Program-made: the position numbers and the translations under genes | The notes under the pieces: model-generated | Database searches by the model: none | Seen by the model: only the letters and a program-made list of their open reading frames with translations | What the model was told of the DNA's origin: nothing | Shown here: one piece after another, positions 1 to 8,527 of the stretch | Numbering within the stretch: the first letter of the stretch is position 1 | Layout: each line of letters opens with the position of its first letter | DNA from: Cellulomonas sp. SG140 | Lineage (GTDB): Bacteria > Actinomycetota > Actinomycetes > Actinomycetales > Cellulomonadaceae | Assembly: GCF_025770785.1 (NCBI RefSeq) | Contig: NZ_JANZLA010000006.1 | Span: forward strand, 62,001-126,000 | DNA: 64,000 bases | Direction: 5' to 3'

Positions 1-1
1 C

Positions 2-7
2 TACCGT
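2..7 (+). promoter_or_regulatory. -10 box of a leaderless promoter for pmmB
   Basis: TACCGT lies six bases before the ATG at 14, so transcription would start at or next to the start codon. No Shine-Dalgarno sequence fits in between. The -35 region is outside the window. Confidence 0.5.
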
Positions 8-13
8 GGCCCC

Positions 14-1855
14 ATGAGCAGCGACGACGCCTGGTCCGACCTCGTCTCGCAGGTCCGGGCCTGGATCGACGACGACCCAGACCCGACCACCGCCGCGGAG
101 CTGACGGCCCTGCTGGCCCGCGCCGAGACTCCCGAGCGGCCGGCCGCGGGCCACCGGACCGACCCGGCCCACCAGCGCGCACGGCAGGACGCCGAGATCG
201 CCCGGGCGGAGCTCGCGGACCGGTTCTCCGGGCTGCTCGAGTTCGGCACCGCCGGTCTGCGCGGGGCGATGGGTGGCGGTCCCCACCGGATGAACCGTGC
301 GGTGGTGATCCGGGCTGCCGCCGGCCTGGGCCAGTACCTGCTCGGTGAGCTCGAGGGGCTCACGCCGCCGCCCCGGGTCGTCGTCGGCTACGACGCCCGG
401 CACCGTTCCCGCGACTTCGCGCTCGACTCCGTCTCGGTGCTGACGGCGGTGGGCATCGAGGCGCTGCTGCTCCCCGCGGCCCTCCCGACACCGGTCCTGG
501 CCTTCTGCGTCCGGCACCTGGGCGCGGACGCCGGCATCATGGTCACCGCCTCGCACAACCCGGCGGCCGACAACGGGTACAAGGTCTACCTCGGGGGTCG
601 GGTCACGGAGGACGCCGCTCGCGGTTCGCAGATCGTGCCTCCGGTCGACGCGGCGATCGCCGCGCACATCGCCCACGTCCGCTCCGTCGCCTCCGTGCCA
701 CGCGCCGAGTCCGGCTGGCGGGTGCTCGGCACCGACGTTGTGGACGAGTACGTCGCGGCAACCCTGTCCGCCGCACCCTCGGCACCCGCCGACCTGGCGC
801 TGGCCTCCGACCTGCGCATCGTCCTGACTCCGATGCACGGCGTGGGCGCCCGGGTCGCCACCCGGGTGCTCGCCGAGGCGGGCTTCACGCACGTGAGCCT
901 CGTGCCGGAGCAGGCCGAGCCCGACCCGGACTTCCCCACCGTGGCGTTCCCCAACCCCGAGGAGCCCGGCGCTCTCGACCTGGCGCTGGGGCTGGCGCGC
1001 GACGAGGGCGCCGACCTGGTGCTCGCCCTCGACCCGGATGCCGACCGGTGCGCCGTCGGGGTGCTGGACCGCCGCGCCCGGTCCTTCCACGGTCCGGACA
1101 CGGCCGCCGCCGAGGGCTGGCGCGGGCTGCACGGCGACGAGACGGGGGCGCTGCTCGGCTGGTCGGTGGCGGAGGAGCTGTCCGGGCGTCCCGGTGCCGT
1201 GCTGGCCTCGTCGATCGTGTCGTCACGCCAGCTGGAGTGCATCGCCACCGACCACGGTCTCGGCTTCACCCCCACCCTGACCGGGTTCAAGTGGCTGTCC
1301 CGCGTCGAGGGGCTGGTGTTCGGCTACGAGGAGGCGCTCGGCTACTGCGTCGACCCGCAGCACGTCCACGACAAGGACGGGATCAGCGCCGCGCTCCGGG
1401 TGGCTCGTCTCGCAGCCGGCCTCAAGGGCCAGGGCCGGACGCTGCTGGACCTGCTGGACGACCTGGCGCGGCGCTACGGCCTGTACCTGTCCGGGCAGGT
1501 CGCGGCGCGCTTCGAGGACGTCGCGGGCATCGCGGCCGCCGTCGACCGGCTCCGCTCCGCACCGCCGTCACGCCTCGGCGGCTCGCCGGTGGTGCGCATC
1601 GACGACCTCGCGGCGGGCACGGACGACGACCGCGGCGGCCTGCCGCCCACCGAGGGCCTCCGCCTGCTGACCGAGGACGGCACCCGCGTCGTCGTGCGGC
1701 CGAGCGGCACGGAGCCGAAGGTGAAGTGCTACCTCGAGGTGATCGTCCCCGTCGCACCGGACGCCTCGGACGCGGACGTCACCTCGGCACGCACCACGGC
1801 ACGGTCCCGCCTCGACGTGCTCGCTCGCGAGATCAGCTCCGCGCTCGGCCTGTAG
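14..1855 (+). CDS. pmmB: Phospho-sugar mutase (phosphoglucomutase/phosphomannomutase family)
   Basis: This 613-residue alpha-D-phosphohexomutase moves phosphate between C1 and C6 (or C5) of a sugar phosphate in the cytoplasm. The phosphoserine loop VTASHNPAADNGYK is near residue 180, the metal loop DPDADRC near 340, the sugar loop GYEEALGYC near 440 and the phosphate-binding RPSGTEPKVK near 560. Length fits the long phosphopentomutase/PGM2-like branch. It converges on the nucleoside-salvage operon and shares a terminator with deoC. Ribose-1-phosphate or deoxyribose-1-phosphate is therefore a reasonable substrate, although the family call alone does not fix it. A similar pmmB-add-deoA-cdd-sdh neighbourhood exists in Mycobacterium tuberculosis. 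The ATG at 14 is supported by a leaderless -10 box. Confidence 0.93.
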   Translation: MSSDDAWSDLVSQVRAWIDDDPDPTTAAELTALLARAETPERPAAGHRTDPAHQRARQDAEIARAELADRFSGLLEFGTAGLRGAMGGGPHRMNRAVVIRAAAGLGQYLLGELEGLTPPPRVVVGYDARHRSRDFALDSVSVLTAVGIEALLLPAALPTPVLAFCVRHLGADAGIMVTASHNPAADNGYKVYLGGRVTEDAARGSQIVPPVDAAIAAHIAHVRSVASVPRAESGWRVLGTDVVDEYVAATLSAAPSAPADLALASDLRIVLTPMHGVGARVATRVLAEAGFTHVSLVPEQAEPDPDFPTVAFPNPEEPGALDLALGLARDEGADLVLALDPDADRCAVGVLDRRARSFHGPDTAAAEGWRGLHGDETGALLGWSVAEELSGRPGAVLASSIVSSRQLECIATDHGLGFTPTLTGFKWLSRVEGLVFGYEEALGYCVDPQHVHDKDGISAALRVARLAAGLKGQGRTLLDLLDDLARRYGLYLSGQVAARFEDVAGIAAAVDRLRSAPPSRLGGSPVVRIDDLAAGTDDDRGGLPPTEGLRLLTEDGTRVVVRPSGTEPKVKCYLEVIVPVAPDASDADVTSARTTARSRLDVLAREISSALGL

Positions 1856-1905
1856 CGGCGCGAGCCTGGTCGGCCGTCCTGACGGCGGCGACGACGCAGT
1901 GCGGC

Positions 1906-1939
1906 GAGAGGGGCGGGTGCCTGCGCACCCGCCCCTCTC
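1906..1939. terminator. Bidirectional terminator between pmmB and deoC
   Basis: A perfect 15-bp stem (GAGAGGGGCGGGTGC and its complement) with a CTGC loop sits between the two convergent genes. There is no T-run, as is usual for high-GC actinobacterial terminators. Confidence 0.8.
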
Positions 1940-1969
1940 CCGTGCCGACCTACCGACCCGTCTGCCGAC

Positions 1970-2695
1970 TCAGTACGACCCCTCGTCGGCCGTCAGACCG
2001 CCCAGCACCGCGGCGGTGGAGGACAGGCCCAGCCGGGTCGCACCCGCGTTGATCATCGCGATCGCATCCGCCGCCGTCCTGATCCCGCCGGACGCCTTGA
2101 TGCCGAGCCGGCCGCCCACCGTGCCGGCCATGATCCCGACCGCCCGCACCGTCGCACCACCCGCCGGGTGGAACCCCGTGGAGGTCTTGACGAAGTCGGC
2201 ACCGGCCGCCGCGGCCGCCCGGCACGACTCGATGATCTCGTGGTCGGACAACGCCGCCGTCTCGAGGATCACCTTCAGCACCGTCGGGTGCGGCGCGGCC
2301 GCCCGGACCGCCGCGATGTCGGCCTGCACGTCCTCGAACCGCCGCTCCTTGGCCGCGCCGATGTCGATCACCATGTCGACCTCGTCGGCACCGTCCCGCA
2401 CCGCACGGGCCGCCTCGGCGGCCTTGACGTCGCTGTGGTGCTTGCCGGACGGGAACCCGACCACGGTCGCGACCTTCAGGTCCGGCGCACCGTCGAGACC
2501 GACCGGGATCTCCAGCGGGAGGAAGGACGGCGAGACGCAGACGGCGTACACCCCGAGCTGCACGGCCTCGGCCACCAGGGCGTTCACATCGGCCCGCGTC
2601 GCCTCGGGCTTGAGCAGCGTGTGGTCCACGAAGGTCGCCAGGCCGGCGGCGTCCAGCGGCCGGTGGGCGCCCTCGAGGGTGATGTGGTGGTTCAT
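1970..2695 (-). CDS. deoC: Deoxyribose-phosphate aldolase
   Basis: Cleaves 2-deoxyribose-5-phosphate to glyceraldehyde-3-phosphate and acetaldehyde, the last step of deoxynucleoside breakdown. The 241-residue protein has the class I aldolase features: DEVDMVID, the lysine in KVILET and the Schiff-base lysine in KTSTGF, followed by a glycine-rich phosphate loop (KASGGIRT). The ATG at 2695 overlaps the add stop codon (ATGA), so the two are translationally coupled. It is the last gene of the salvage operon. Confidence 0.95.
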   Translation of the reverse strand: MNHHITLEGAHRPLDAAGLATFVDHTLLKPEATRADVNALVAEAVQLGVYAVCVSPSFLPLEIPVGLDGAPDLKVATVVGFPSGKHHSDVKAAEAARAVRDGADEVDMVIDIGAAKERRFEDVQADIAAVRAAAPHPTVLKVILETAALSDHEIIESCRAAAAAGADFVKTSTGFHPAGGATVRAVGIMAGTVGGRLGIKASGGIRTAADAIAMINAGATRLGLSSTAAVLGGLTADEGSY

Positions 2696-3885
2696 GCGCG
2701 GTGCCTCCCGCCAGCAGCCCGGGCGAAGCCCGGGGTGATGACCTCGTCGATGAGTCGGGTCCGCTCGTCCTCGTGGACGAACGCGTGGTGTGCGGCGGTC
2801 AGCGTGACGCGCCGCAGGTCGTCGAGGGTCCAGCCGGCCTGCTCGACCAGCTGCCGCAGCTCGCGACCGAGGGTGGTGCCGGACTGCAGCCGGTTGTCGG
2901 TGCTCACCGTGACGGCGAACCCGAGACGCAGCAGCCGGGTGATCGGGTGGTCCGCCACCGAGGTGGCGGCACCGGTCTGGATGTTCGAGGACGGGCACAG
3001 CTCGAGGGCTATCTCTCGGTCCCGCACCCAGTGCGCCAGCGTGCCGAGCTGTCCGTCCGCCGCGACGTCGTCGGCGATCCGCACGCCGTGACCCAGCCGG
3101 CAGGCACCCACCTGCACGGCTTCCGCGATCGAGTCCAGACCCGCAGCCTCACCGGCGTGCACGGTTACCGGGAGCAGCCCGGCGCGCAGCGCGCCGAACG
3201 CGGACGTCAGGCGCGAGGGCGGGAAGCCGGCCTCCGGCCCCGCGATGTCGAACCCGACGACGCCACGGTCCCGGTACGCGAGCGCCAGAGCCGCCACCTC
3301 GTCGCCCCGGTCCGCCTGCCGCATCGCGGAGAGGAGCGTTCGGACCCGGATCGTCCGGCCCTGAGCAGCGGCCTCCTGCTCCCCCTCGGCGAAGCCGGCG
3401 AGCACCGCGTCGAGCACCTGCTCGAGGCCCAGGCCGCCCAGCTGGTGCTGCTCGGGGGCGAACCGCTCCTCGGCGTACACCACGCCGTCCGCGGCGAGGT
3501 CCAGCACCGCCTCGCGTGCGACGCGGTGCAGCGCCTCGGCCGTCTGGAGCACCGCGACGGTGTGGGCGAACGTCTCGAGGTACCGCTCCAGGGACCCCGA
3601 CCCGGCCGCCCGCACGAACCAGTCGCCGAGCTCGTCCGGGTCGGACGTCGGCAGCTGGTGACCGACCGCGGCGGCGAGGTCCACCACCGTGGCGGGTCGC
3701 AGACCACCGTCCAGGTGATCGTGCAGCAGCACCTTCGGCAGGCCGGCCACCAGGTCCGTCAGGGGCTGCGCCGGCGCGGGTGCTCGGGTCCCGTCCCGTC
3801 CGCCACCGGCCGGTGCGGGCGGGACCGTCAAGGATCCGTCGGGGGCGTTGTCCGGTGCCACGGAGGGCTCCGGCAGGCTCGTCAT
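2692..3885 (-). CDS. add: Adenosine deaminase
   Basis: Deaminates adenosine and deoxyadenosine to inosine and deoxyinosine. Zinc-site motifs are visible: HDHLDG near residue 55, HAGEA near 240 and the GHG motif near 260. A slightly divergent STDNRLQSG replaces the usual NTDDP-type element. The 397-residue length is ordinary, but the first 45 residues are proline/alanine-rich and probably disordered. The ATG at 3885 follows a TACGGT box by six bases, which suggests that add-deoC can be transcribed on their own as well as by read-through from deoA. Confidence 0.93.
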   Translation of the reverse strand: MTSLPEPSVAPDNAPDGSLTVPPAPAGGGRDGTRAPAPAQPLTDLVAGLPKVLLHDHLDGGLRPATVVDLAAAVGHQLPTSDPDELGDWFVRAAGSGSLERYLETFAHTVAVLQTAEALHRVAREAVLDLAADGVVYAEERFAPEQHQLGGLGLEQVLDAVLAGFAEGEQEAAAQGRTIRVRTLLSAMRQADRGDEVAALALAYRDRGVVGFDIAGPEAGFPPSRLTSAFGALRAGLLPVTVHAGEAAGLDSIAEAVQVGACRLGHGVRIADDVAADGQLGTLAHWVRDREIALELCPSSNIQTGAATSVADHPITRLLRLGFAVTVSTDNRLQSGTTLGRELRQLVEQAGWTLDDLRRVTLTAAHHAFVHEDERTRLIDEVITPGFARAAGGRHRA

Positions 3886-3891
3886 GCGCTC

Positions 3892-3897
3892 ACCGTA
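3892..3897 (-). promoter_or_regulatory. -10 box of a leaderless promoter for add-deoC
   Basis: Read on the minus strand, TACGGT is followed by GAGCGC and then the add ATG, a six-base spacing. No Shine-Dalgarno sequence precedes the start. Confidence 0.5.
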
Positions 3898-3938
3898 GTG
3901 TCGGCGGGTCGGTGCCCGGGACCACTGCGCACGTGCTC

Positions 3939-4160
3939 TCAGATCTCGTCGGGCTCGTCGTCGGGACCGACCTCGATGTCCTGCTCGACGACGTCGGCCT
4001 CCGCGGCGGCGTCGTCACGGTCGGGCCGCGGGAAGTCCGGGGCGTACTCCTCCGCATCGGGCTCCGGCTCGGCCTCGTCGGTCAGCCGGCGCGGGACCTC
4101 CGGGTCCACCGGCTCGAGGCCGGCGTCCCGCCAGGACTCCTGTCCGGGCACGGTGCTCAT
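3939..4160 (-). CDS. Small acidic protein of unknown function
   Basis: A 73-residue, strongly acidic protein rich in Asp, Glu and Pro, without cysteine, membrane segment or recognisable domain. It begins [12 protein letters not shown] and ends in a run of acidic residues. The ATG at 4160 has a clear GGAGG sequence just upstream, which is better than any longer in-frame start. It lies between deoA and add in the salvage operon, with about 130 bases before it and 50 after. The function is unknown, and its position may only reflect co-transcription. Confidence 0.7.
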   Translation of the reverse strand: MSTVPGQESWRDAGLEPVDPEVPRRLTDEAEPEPDAEEYAPDFPRPDRDDAAAEADVVEQDIEVGPDDEPDEI

Positions 4161-4292
4161 CGGTCCTCCCGGGGTCGACGCTGTCCCTCTCCCATCCTGG
4201 TCCGACGCCGGGCCGCGCGCCAGCACCGGAGCGCGCCGGTCGCGCGTCGGCCGCGGTGGCGCGGACCGGACCGCCACCACCCGTGACGTGGC

Positions 4293-5585
4293 TCAGTCGG
4301 CGACGCGCTCGAGGACCAGCGGGCCCCGCTCCGGAGCCGCGTCCGCGCTGATGCTGACGGCGCCGGCGAGCGCCTCGCGTGCCCGGCCGAACCGTTCCGG
4401 GGTGTCGGTGTGCAGCGTCATCAGAGGCTGTCCGGCACGGACCCGGTCGCCCGGCTTGGCGTGCAGCTGCACACCCGCCCCGGCCTGCACCGGGTCCTCC
4501 TTGCGGGCACGCCCTGCCCCGAGCCGCCAGGCGGCGATGCCGACGGCGTAGGCGTCCAGGGCGGTGAGCACCCCGTCGGCCTCCGCGAGCACCTGCTCCG
4601 TCTCGCGTGCGACCGGCAGCGTCGCGTCGGGGTCGCCGCCCTGCGCGGCGATCATCGACCGCCACACGTCCATCGCACGACCGTCGGCGAGCGCGGCGGC
4701 GGGATCGGCGTCGGGCCGTCCGGCGCCGGCCAGCATCTCCCGCGCCAGGGCGACGGTCAGCTCGACGACGTCCGCCGGTCCACCGCCGGCCAGCACCTCC
4801 ACCGACTCGCGCACCTCGAGGGCGTTGCCCGCGGTGAGGCCCAGCGGCGTCGACATGTCCGTCAGCAGCGCCACCGTGCGCACCCCGGCGTCGGTGCCCA
4901 GCGCCACCATCGTCTGCGCGAGCTCGCGAGCCCGGTCGACGTCCTTCATGAACGCCCCGGAGCCGACCTTCACGTCGAGGACCAGCGAACCGGTGCCCTC
5001 GGCGATCTTCTTGCTCATGATCGAGCTGGCGATCAGGGGGATCGCCTCGACCGTGCCGGTGACGTCGCGCAGCGCGTACAGCTTGCGGTCGGCCGGCGCC
5101 AGGCCGGAGCCGGCAGCGCAGATCACGGCACCGACGTCCTCGAGCTGGCGCAGCATCTCGTCGTTGGACAGCGACGCCCGCCAGCCGGGGATCGACTCGA
5201 GCTTGTCGAGCGTGCCGCCCGTGTGACCCAGACCGCGGCCGGACAGCTGCGGCACCGCCACGCCGAAGACGGCCACGAGCGGTGCGAGCGGCAGCGTGAT
5301 CTTGTCGCCGACGCCGCCCGTCGAGTGCTTGTCGGACGTCGGCCGCGACAGCCCGGAGAAGTCCATCCGCTCGCCGCTGGCGATCATCGCCGCCGTCCAG
5401 CGGGCGATCTCGGCACGGTCCATCCCGTTCAGCAGGATGGCCATGGCCAGGGCGGACATCTGCTCGTCGGCGACGACGCCGCGCGTGTAGGCGTCGAGCA
5501 CCCAGTCGATCTGCGCGTCCGACAGCCGACGGCCGTCCCGCTTGGCGACGATGACGTCGACCGCGTCGAAGGCTTCGGTGCTCAT
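4293..5585 (-). CDS. deoA: Thymidine (pyrimidine-nucleoside) phosphorylase
   Basis: Splits thymidine or deoxyuridine with phosphate to give the base and deoxyribose-1-phosphate, which a mutase and DeoC then use. The 430-residue protein has the family signature GRGLGHTGGTLDKLESIPG, the phosphate loop KHSTGGVGDK, and SSIMSKKIAEG. A C-terminal alpha/beta domain (from about 345) carries the usual KPGDRV turn. The ATG at 5585 overlaps the cdd stop (ATGA) and has GGGGAG upstream. Confidence 0.96.
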   Translation of the reverse strand: MSTEAFDAVDVIVAKRDGRRLSDAQIDWVLDAYTRGVVADEQMSALAMAILLNGMDRAEIARWTAAMIASGERMDFSGLSRPTSDKHSTGGVGDKITLPLAPLVAVFGVAVPQLSGRGLGHTGGTLDKLESIPGWRASLSNDEMLRQLEDVGAVICAAGSGLAPADRKLYALRDVTGTVEAIPLIASSIMSKKIAEGTGSLVLDVKVGSGAFMKDVDRARELAQTMVALGTDAGVRTVALLTDMSTPLGLTAGNALEVRESVEVLAGGGPADVVELTVALAREMLAGAGRPDADPAAALADGRAMDVWRSMIAAQGGDPDATLPVARETEQVLAEADGVLTALDAYAVGIAAWRLGAGRARKEDPVQAGAGVQLHAKPGDRVRAGQPLMTLHTDTPERFGRAREALAGAVSISADAAPERGPLVLERVAD

Positions 5586-5989
5586 CGCTGCTCCCCTGCT
5601 CGGGTGCCGAGGTCGGTCGGTCCGAAGGCGTCCGGCAGCACCTCGCTCATCGGCCGGACGCCCGACACGGTCTCCACCAGCAGGTCGGGGCCGCCATGCT
5701 CGAACAGCAGCTGCCGGCACCGACCGCACGGGGCGAGCACCTGCCCGTCACCCGCCACGCAGGTGAACGCGACCAGCCGGCCGCCGCCGGACACGTGCAG
5801 GCCTGACACCAGGGCGCACTCGGCGCACAACGTCAGGCCGTACGACGCGTTCTCCACGTTGCACCCCGTCACCACGCGCCCGTCGTCGACCAGCGCGGCG
5901 GCTCCCACCGGGAAGTGCGAGTACGGCACGTACGCCCGTCGGGACACCTCGCGGGCTGCCGTCCGCAGCCCGTCCCAGTCGATCGGCAT
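5582..5989 (-). CDS. cdd: Cytidine deaminase
   Basis: A 135-residue zinc enzyme that deaminates cytidine and deoxycytidine to the uracil nucleosides. Substrate contacts NVENASYG are followed by the zinc/catalytic CAEC motif and PCGRCRQ, so zinc is held by three cysteines as in the tetrameric class. It starts one base after the stop of the upstream permease gene and overlaps deoA, placing it inside the uptake-salvage operon. Confidence 0.96.
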   Translation of the reverse strand: MPIDWDGLRTAAREVSRRAYVPYSHFPVGAAALVDDGRVVTGCNVENASYGLTLCAECALVSGLHVSGGGRLVAFTCVAGDGQVLAPCGRCRQLLFEHGGPDLLVETVSGVRPMSEVLPDAFGPTDLGTRAGEQR

Positions 5990-5990
5990 G

Positions 5991-7289
5991 TCAGCCCTTC
6001 ACGTACGGGACACCGTCCGCGGCGGGCGCACGCACCCGGCCGACGAAGCCGGCCACCGCGAGCACCGTCAGCACGTACGGCAGCATCAGCATGAACTGGC
6101 TCGGCACGGGGGTGCCGACGACCGACAGCACGGACGCCAGCTTGGTGGCGAACCCGAACAGCAGGGCGGCGCCGAGCGACCCGAACGGCGTCCACCGGCC
6201 GAGGATCATCGCGGCGAGCGCGATGTACCCGCGGCCGCCGGACATCTCCTGGCCGAACTGCCCGATGTACCCGATGGTGAGGAACGCACCGCCGAACCCG
6301 GCGGTCGCCGACCCCATGACGACGTTGCGCCAGCGCACCTTGTTCACCGGGATGCCGACGGTGTCGGCCGCCTCAGGGTGCTCGCCGACGGCGCGCACCC
6401 GAAGGCCCCAGCGGGTGCGGAACAGGCCCACCGTCAGCATGAAGACGGCGATGTAGAGGGCGTAGACGATCACCGTCTGCCGGAACAGCACCGGACCGAG
6501 CACCGGGATCTTCTCCAGCAGCGGGATCGCGATCGGCTGCATCAGGGGCGGCGTGTTCAGCCGCGCCGAGTTGGGCTTCAGCACCGCGGAGAACAGGAAG
6601 CTCGTCAGGCCCACCGCCAGCACGTTGAGCACCACGCCGACGATGATCTGGTTCACCGCGTACCGCACCGTGAACAGGGCGAGCAGCAGCCCGAGCAGGT
6701 AGCCGGCGACGGGCGCCGCGAGCAGACCGGCGTAGACGTTGTGCGTCACCGACGCCACGACCGCCGCCGCGAAGGCGCCCACCAGCAGCTGTCCCTCGAT
6801 GGCGATGTTGACGACCCCGGAACGCTCGCACAGCACTCCACCGAACGCTCCGAACGCCAGCGGCACGGCCAGGAGCAGCGAGCCCTGCAGCAGGTCGACC
6901 AGCGACGTCTGCTTGCCGGCGACCGCCCACACCAGGAAGGCGAACACCCACAGCACGCCGAACCCGGCCAGCAGCCACATCGGCGTGCGGCGACGCCGCG
7001 CCGTCTGCGCGACCGTGAAGGCGGCGATCAGCAGGCACACCACGCCGATGACGATGTTGGTCGCCTGCGACGGCACGACCAGCGGCGACAGCTGCACCGC
7101 GTCGGTCCGGAACGACAGGTCGAACCGGCTGTGCGCGGCCGACGGCGCTCCGACGCCGAACGCGAGCAGGGCCAGCACGCCGAGCGCCGCGACGATGCCG
7201 GGCACCCGCCACGACACCTTCGGTGCGACGGCGTCGCGTTCCGGGGCAGCCAGCGGCTGGGCCGGCGGGGTTGCGGTGACGGTGCTCAT
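5991..7289 (-). CDS. Nucleoside ABC transporter permease (second subunit)
   Basis: A 432-residue integral membrane protein of the BPD_transp_2 family, the type found in BMP/Nup nucleoside importers. An N-terminal hydrophobic pair precedes the conserved core, which includes ERSGVVNIAIEGQLL near residue 155 and VGEHPEAADTVGIPV near 305. The paired subunit upstream has the matching NIGAQGQ and VGANPYASRTAGI elements. The ATG at 7289 overlaps the upstream permease stop (ATGA). Its neighbours cdd, deoA, add and deoC argue for nucleoside rather than branched-chain amino acid or sugar transport. Confidence 0.9.
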   Translation of the reverse strand: MSTVTATPPAQPLAAPERDAVAPKVSWRVPGIVAALGVLALLAFGVGAPSAAHSRFDLSFRTDAVQLSPLVVPSQATNIVIGVVCLLIAAFTVAQTARRRRTPMWLLAGFGVLWVFAFLVWAVAGKQTSLVDLLQGSLLLAVPLAFGAFGGVLCERSGVVNIAIEGQLLVGAFAAAVVASVTHNVYAGLLAAPVAGYLLGLLLALFTVRYAVNQIIVGVVLNVLAVGLTSFLFSAVLKPNSARLNTPPLMQPIAIPLLEKIPVLGPVLFRQTVIVYALYIAVFMLTVGLFRTRWGLRVRAVGEHPEAADTVGIPVNKVRWRNVVMGSATAGFGGAFLTIGYIGQFGQEMSGGRGYIALAAMILGRWTPFGSLGAALLFGFATKLASVLSVVGTPVPSQFMLMLPYVLTVLAVAGFVGRVRAPAADGVPYVKG

Positions 7290-8527
7290 GCCAGGGCCCC
7301 CTCGACGTCGGCGCTGGGCGCCGGCAGACGGAAGATCGTGCGGACCAGACCAGGTGCGGCGATGAACAGCACGACGAGCGCCTGGAGGACCAGCACGATG
7401 TCGATCGGCGTGCCGGTGACCACCTCCATGAAGCGACCTCCGGCCGACAGGCCGCCGTACAGCAGGCCGGCCGCGACGATGCCACCGGGCTTGGAACGAC
7501 CGAGCAGCGCGACGGTGATCGCGTCGAAGCCGATCGTGCCGGCGATGCCGTCGGTCAGGTACTTGCTCGTGCCCAGCAGCTGCACCGCTCCCGCCAGGCC
7601 GGCCAGCGCACCGGAGGCCAGCATCACGTACGTCGTCATGCGAGCCACGCTGATGCCCGCCGTGCGGGAGGCGTAGGGGTTCGCGCCGACCGCCCGGAAC
7701 TGGAAGCCCAGCCTGGAGCGGGACATCAGCCACCACACGAACAGGGCGGCGAGGAGGGCCAGCACGAAGCCCCACGTGGCCCGGTACTGCGAGCCGAACA
7801 GCAGCGGCAGCTGCGCGTTCGTCAGCACGGTCTGCGACTTGGGCTCCTGCGAGCCGTGCACGCGGAAGGCCGTCGTGGTCAGCAACCACGCCAGCAGGAA
7901 CGACGCGACGTAGTTGAGCATGATCGTGACGATCACCTCGTGGGCGCCGGTCCTCGCCTTGAGCACGCCGGCGATGCCGCCCCACACCGCACCGGCGAGG
8001 ACGCCGACGACCAGCGCGACCAGCACCGCCACCACCGGCGGCAGGTGGAACGTGAACCCGACGTAGCCCGACACCACCGCGCCCATGATCACCTGCCCCT
8101 GCGCGCCGATGTTGAACAGCCCGGCGCGGAACGCCACCGCCACCGCGAGCGAGGCGATGATCAGCGGCGTCGAGGTGGTGATCGTCTCGGTCAGCGGCCG
8201 GACCGCCTTCAGCACCGTGGTGGCCTGGTAGTCCAGGACGGCTCCCCGGAACAGCGCGGCGTAGGCGCCGCTGACCGAGTGCCACGCGGCGGAGAGCAGG
8301 TCGCTGGGCCTGGCGAAGAAGTACCCGGCGGCGGCGGTGACCTTCTTGTCGACCGCCGCGATCAGGATGCCGCCGATCACCAGCGCCAGGACGAACGCCA
8401 GGACGGTGGTCAGCACCTCGCCGCTCGAGACGCGTCGCAACCACGACGACGCCCGCTCCTCGCTCGACGGCTCCGGCGGCGCGGCCGGCGGTGCCGCAGC
8501 CCGGTCGGGAACCAGCTCGTCGGTCAC
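7286..8527 (-). CDS. Nucleoside ABC transporter permease (first subunit)
   Basis: A 413-residue BPD_transp_2 permease with about ten hydrophobic segments. Family elements are AGLFNIGAQGQVIMGAVV near residue 135, RTGAHEVIVTIMLNYV near 205 and RAVGANPYASRTAGI near 290. The GTG at 8527 overlaps the stop of the ATPase gene (GTGA). With the neighbouring permease it would form the heterodimeric membrane pore. Confidence 0.9.
   Translation of the reverse strand: MTDELVPDRAAAPPAAPPEPSSEERASSWLRRVSSGEVLTTVLAFVLALVIGGILIAAVDKKVTAAAGYFFARPSDLLSAAWHSVSGAYAALFRGAVLDYQATTVLKAVRPLTETITTSTPLIIASLAVAVAFRAGLFNIGAQGQVIMGAVVSGYVGFTFHLPPVVAVLVALVVGVLAGAVWGGIAGVLKARTGAHEVIVTIMLNYVASFLLAWLLTTTAFRVHGSQEPKSQTVLTNAQLPLLFGSQYRATWGFVLALLAALFVWWLMSRSRLGFQFRAVGANPYASRTAGISVARMTTYVMLASGALAGLAGAVQLLGTSKYLTDGIAGTIGFDAITVALLGRSKPGGIVAAGLLYGGLSAGGRFMEVVTGTPIDIVLVLQALVVLFIAAPGLVRTIFRLPAPSADVEGALA

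Noticed and set aside
4410..7676. A plus-strand open frame of 1088 codons opposite deoA, cdd and the permeases
   Set aside because: It is the antisense shadow of well-supported genes; the translation is low-complexity and rich in Gln, His and Arg.
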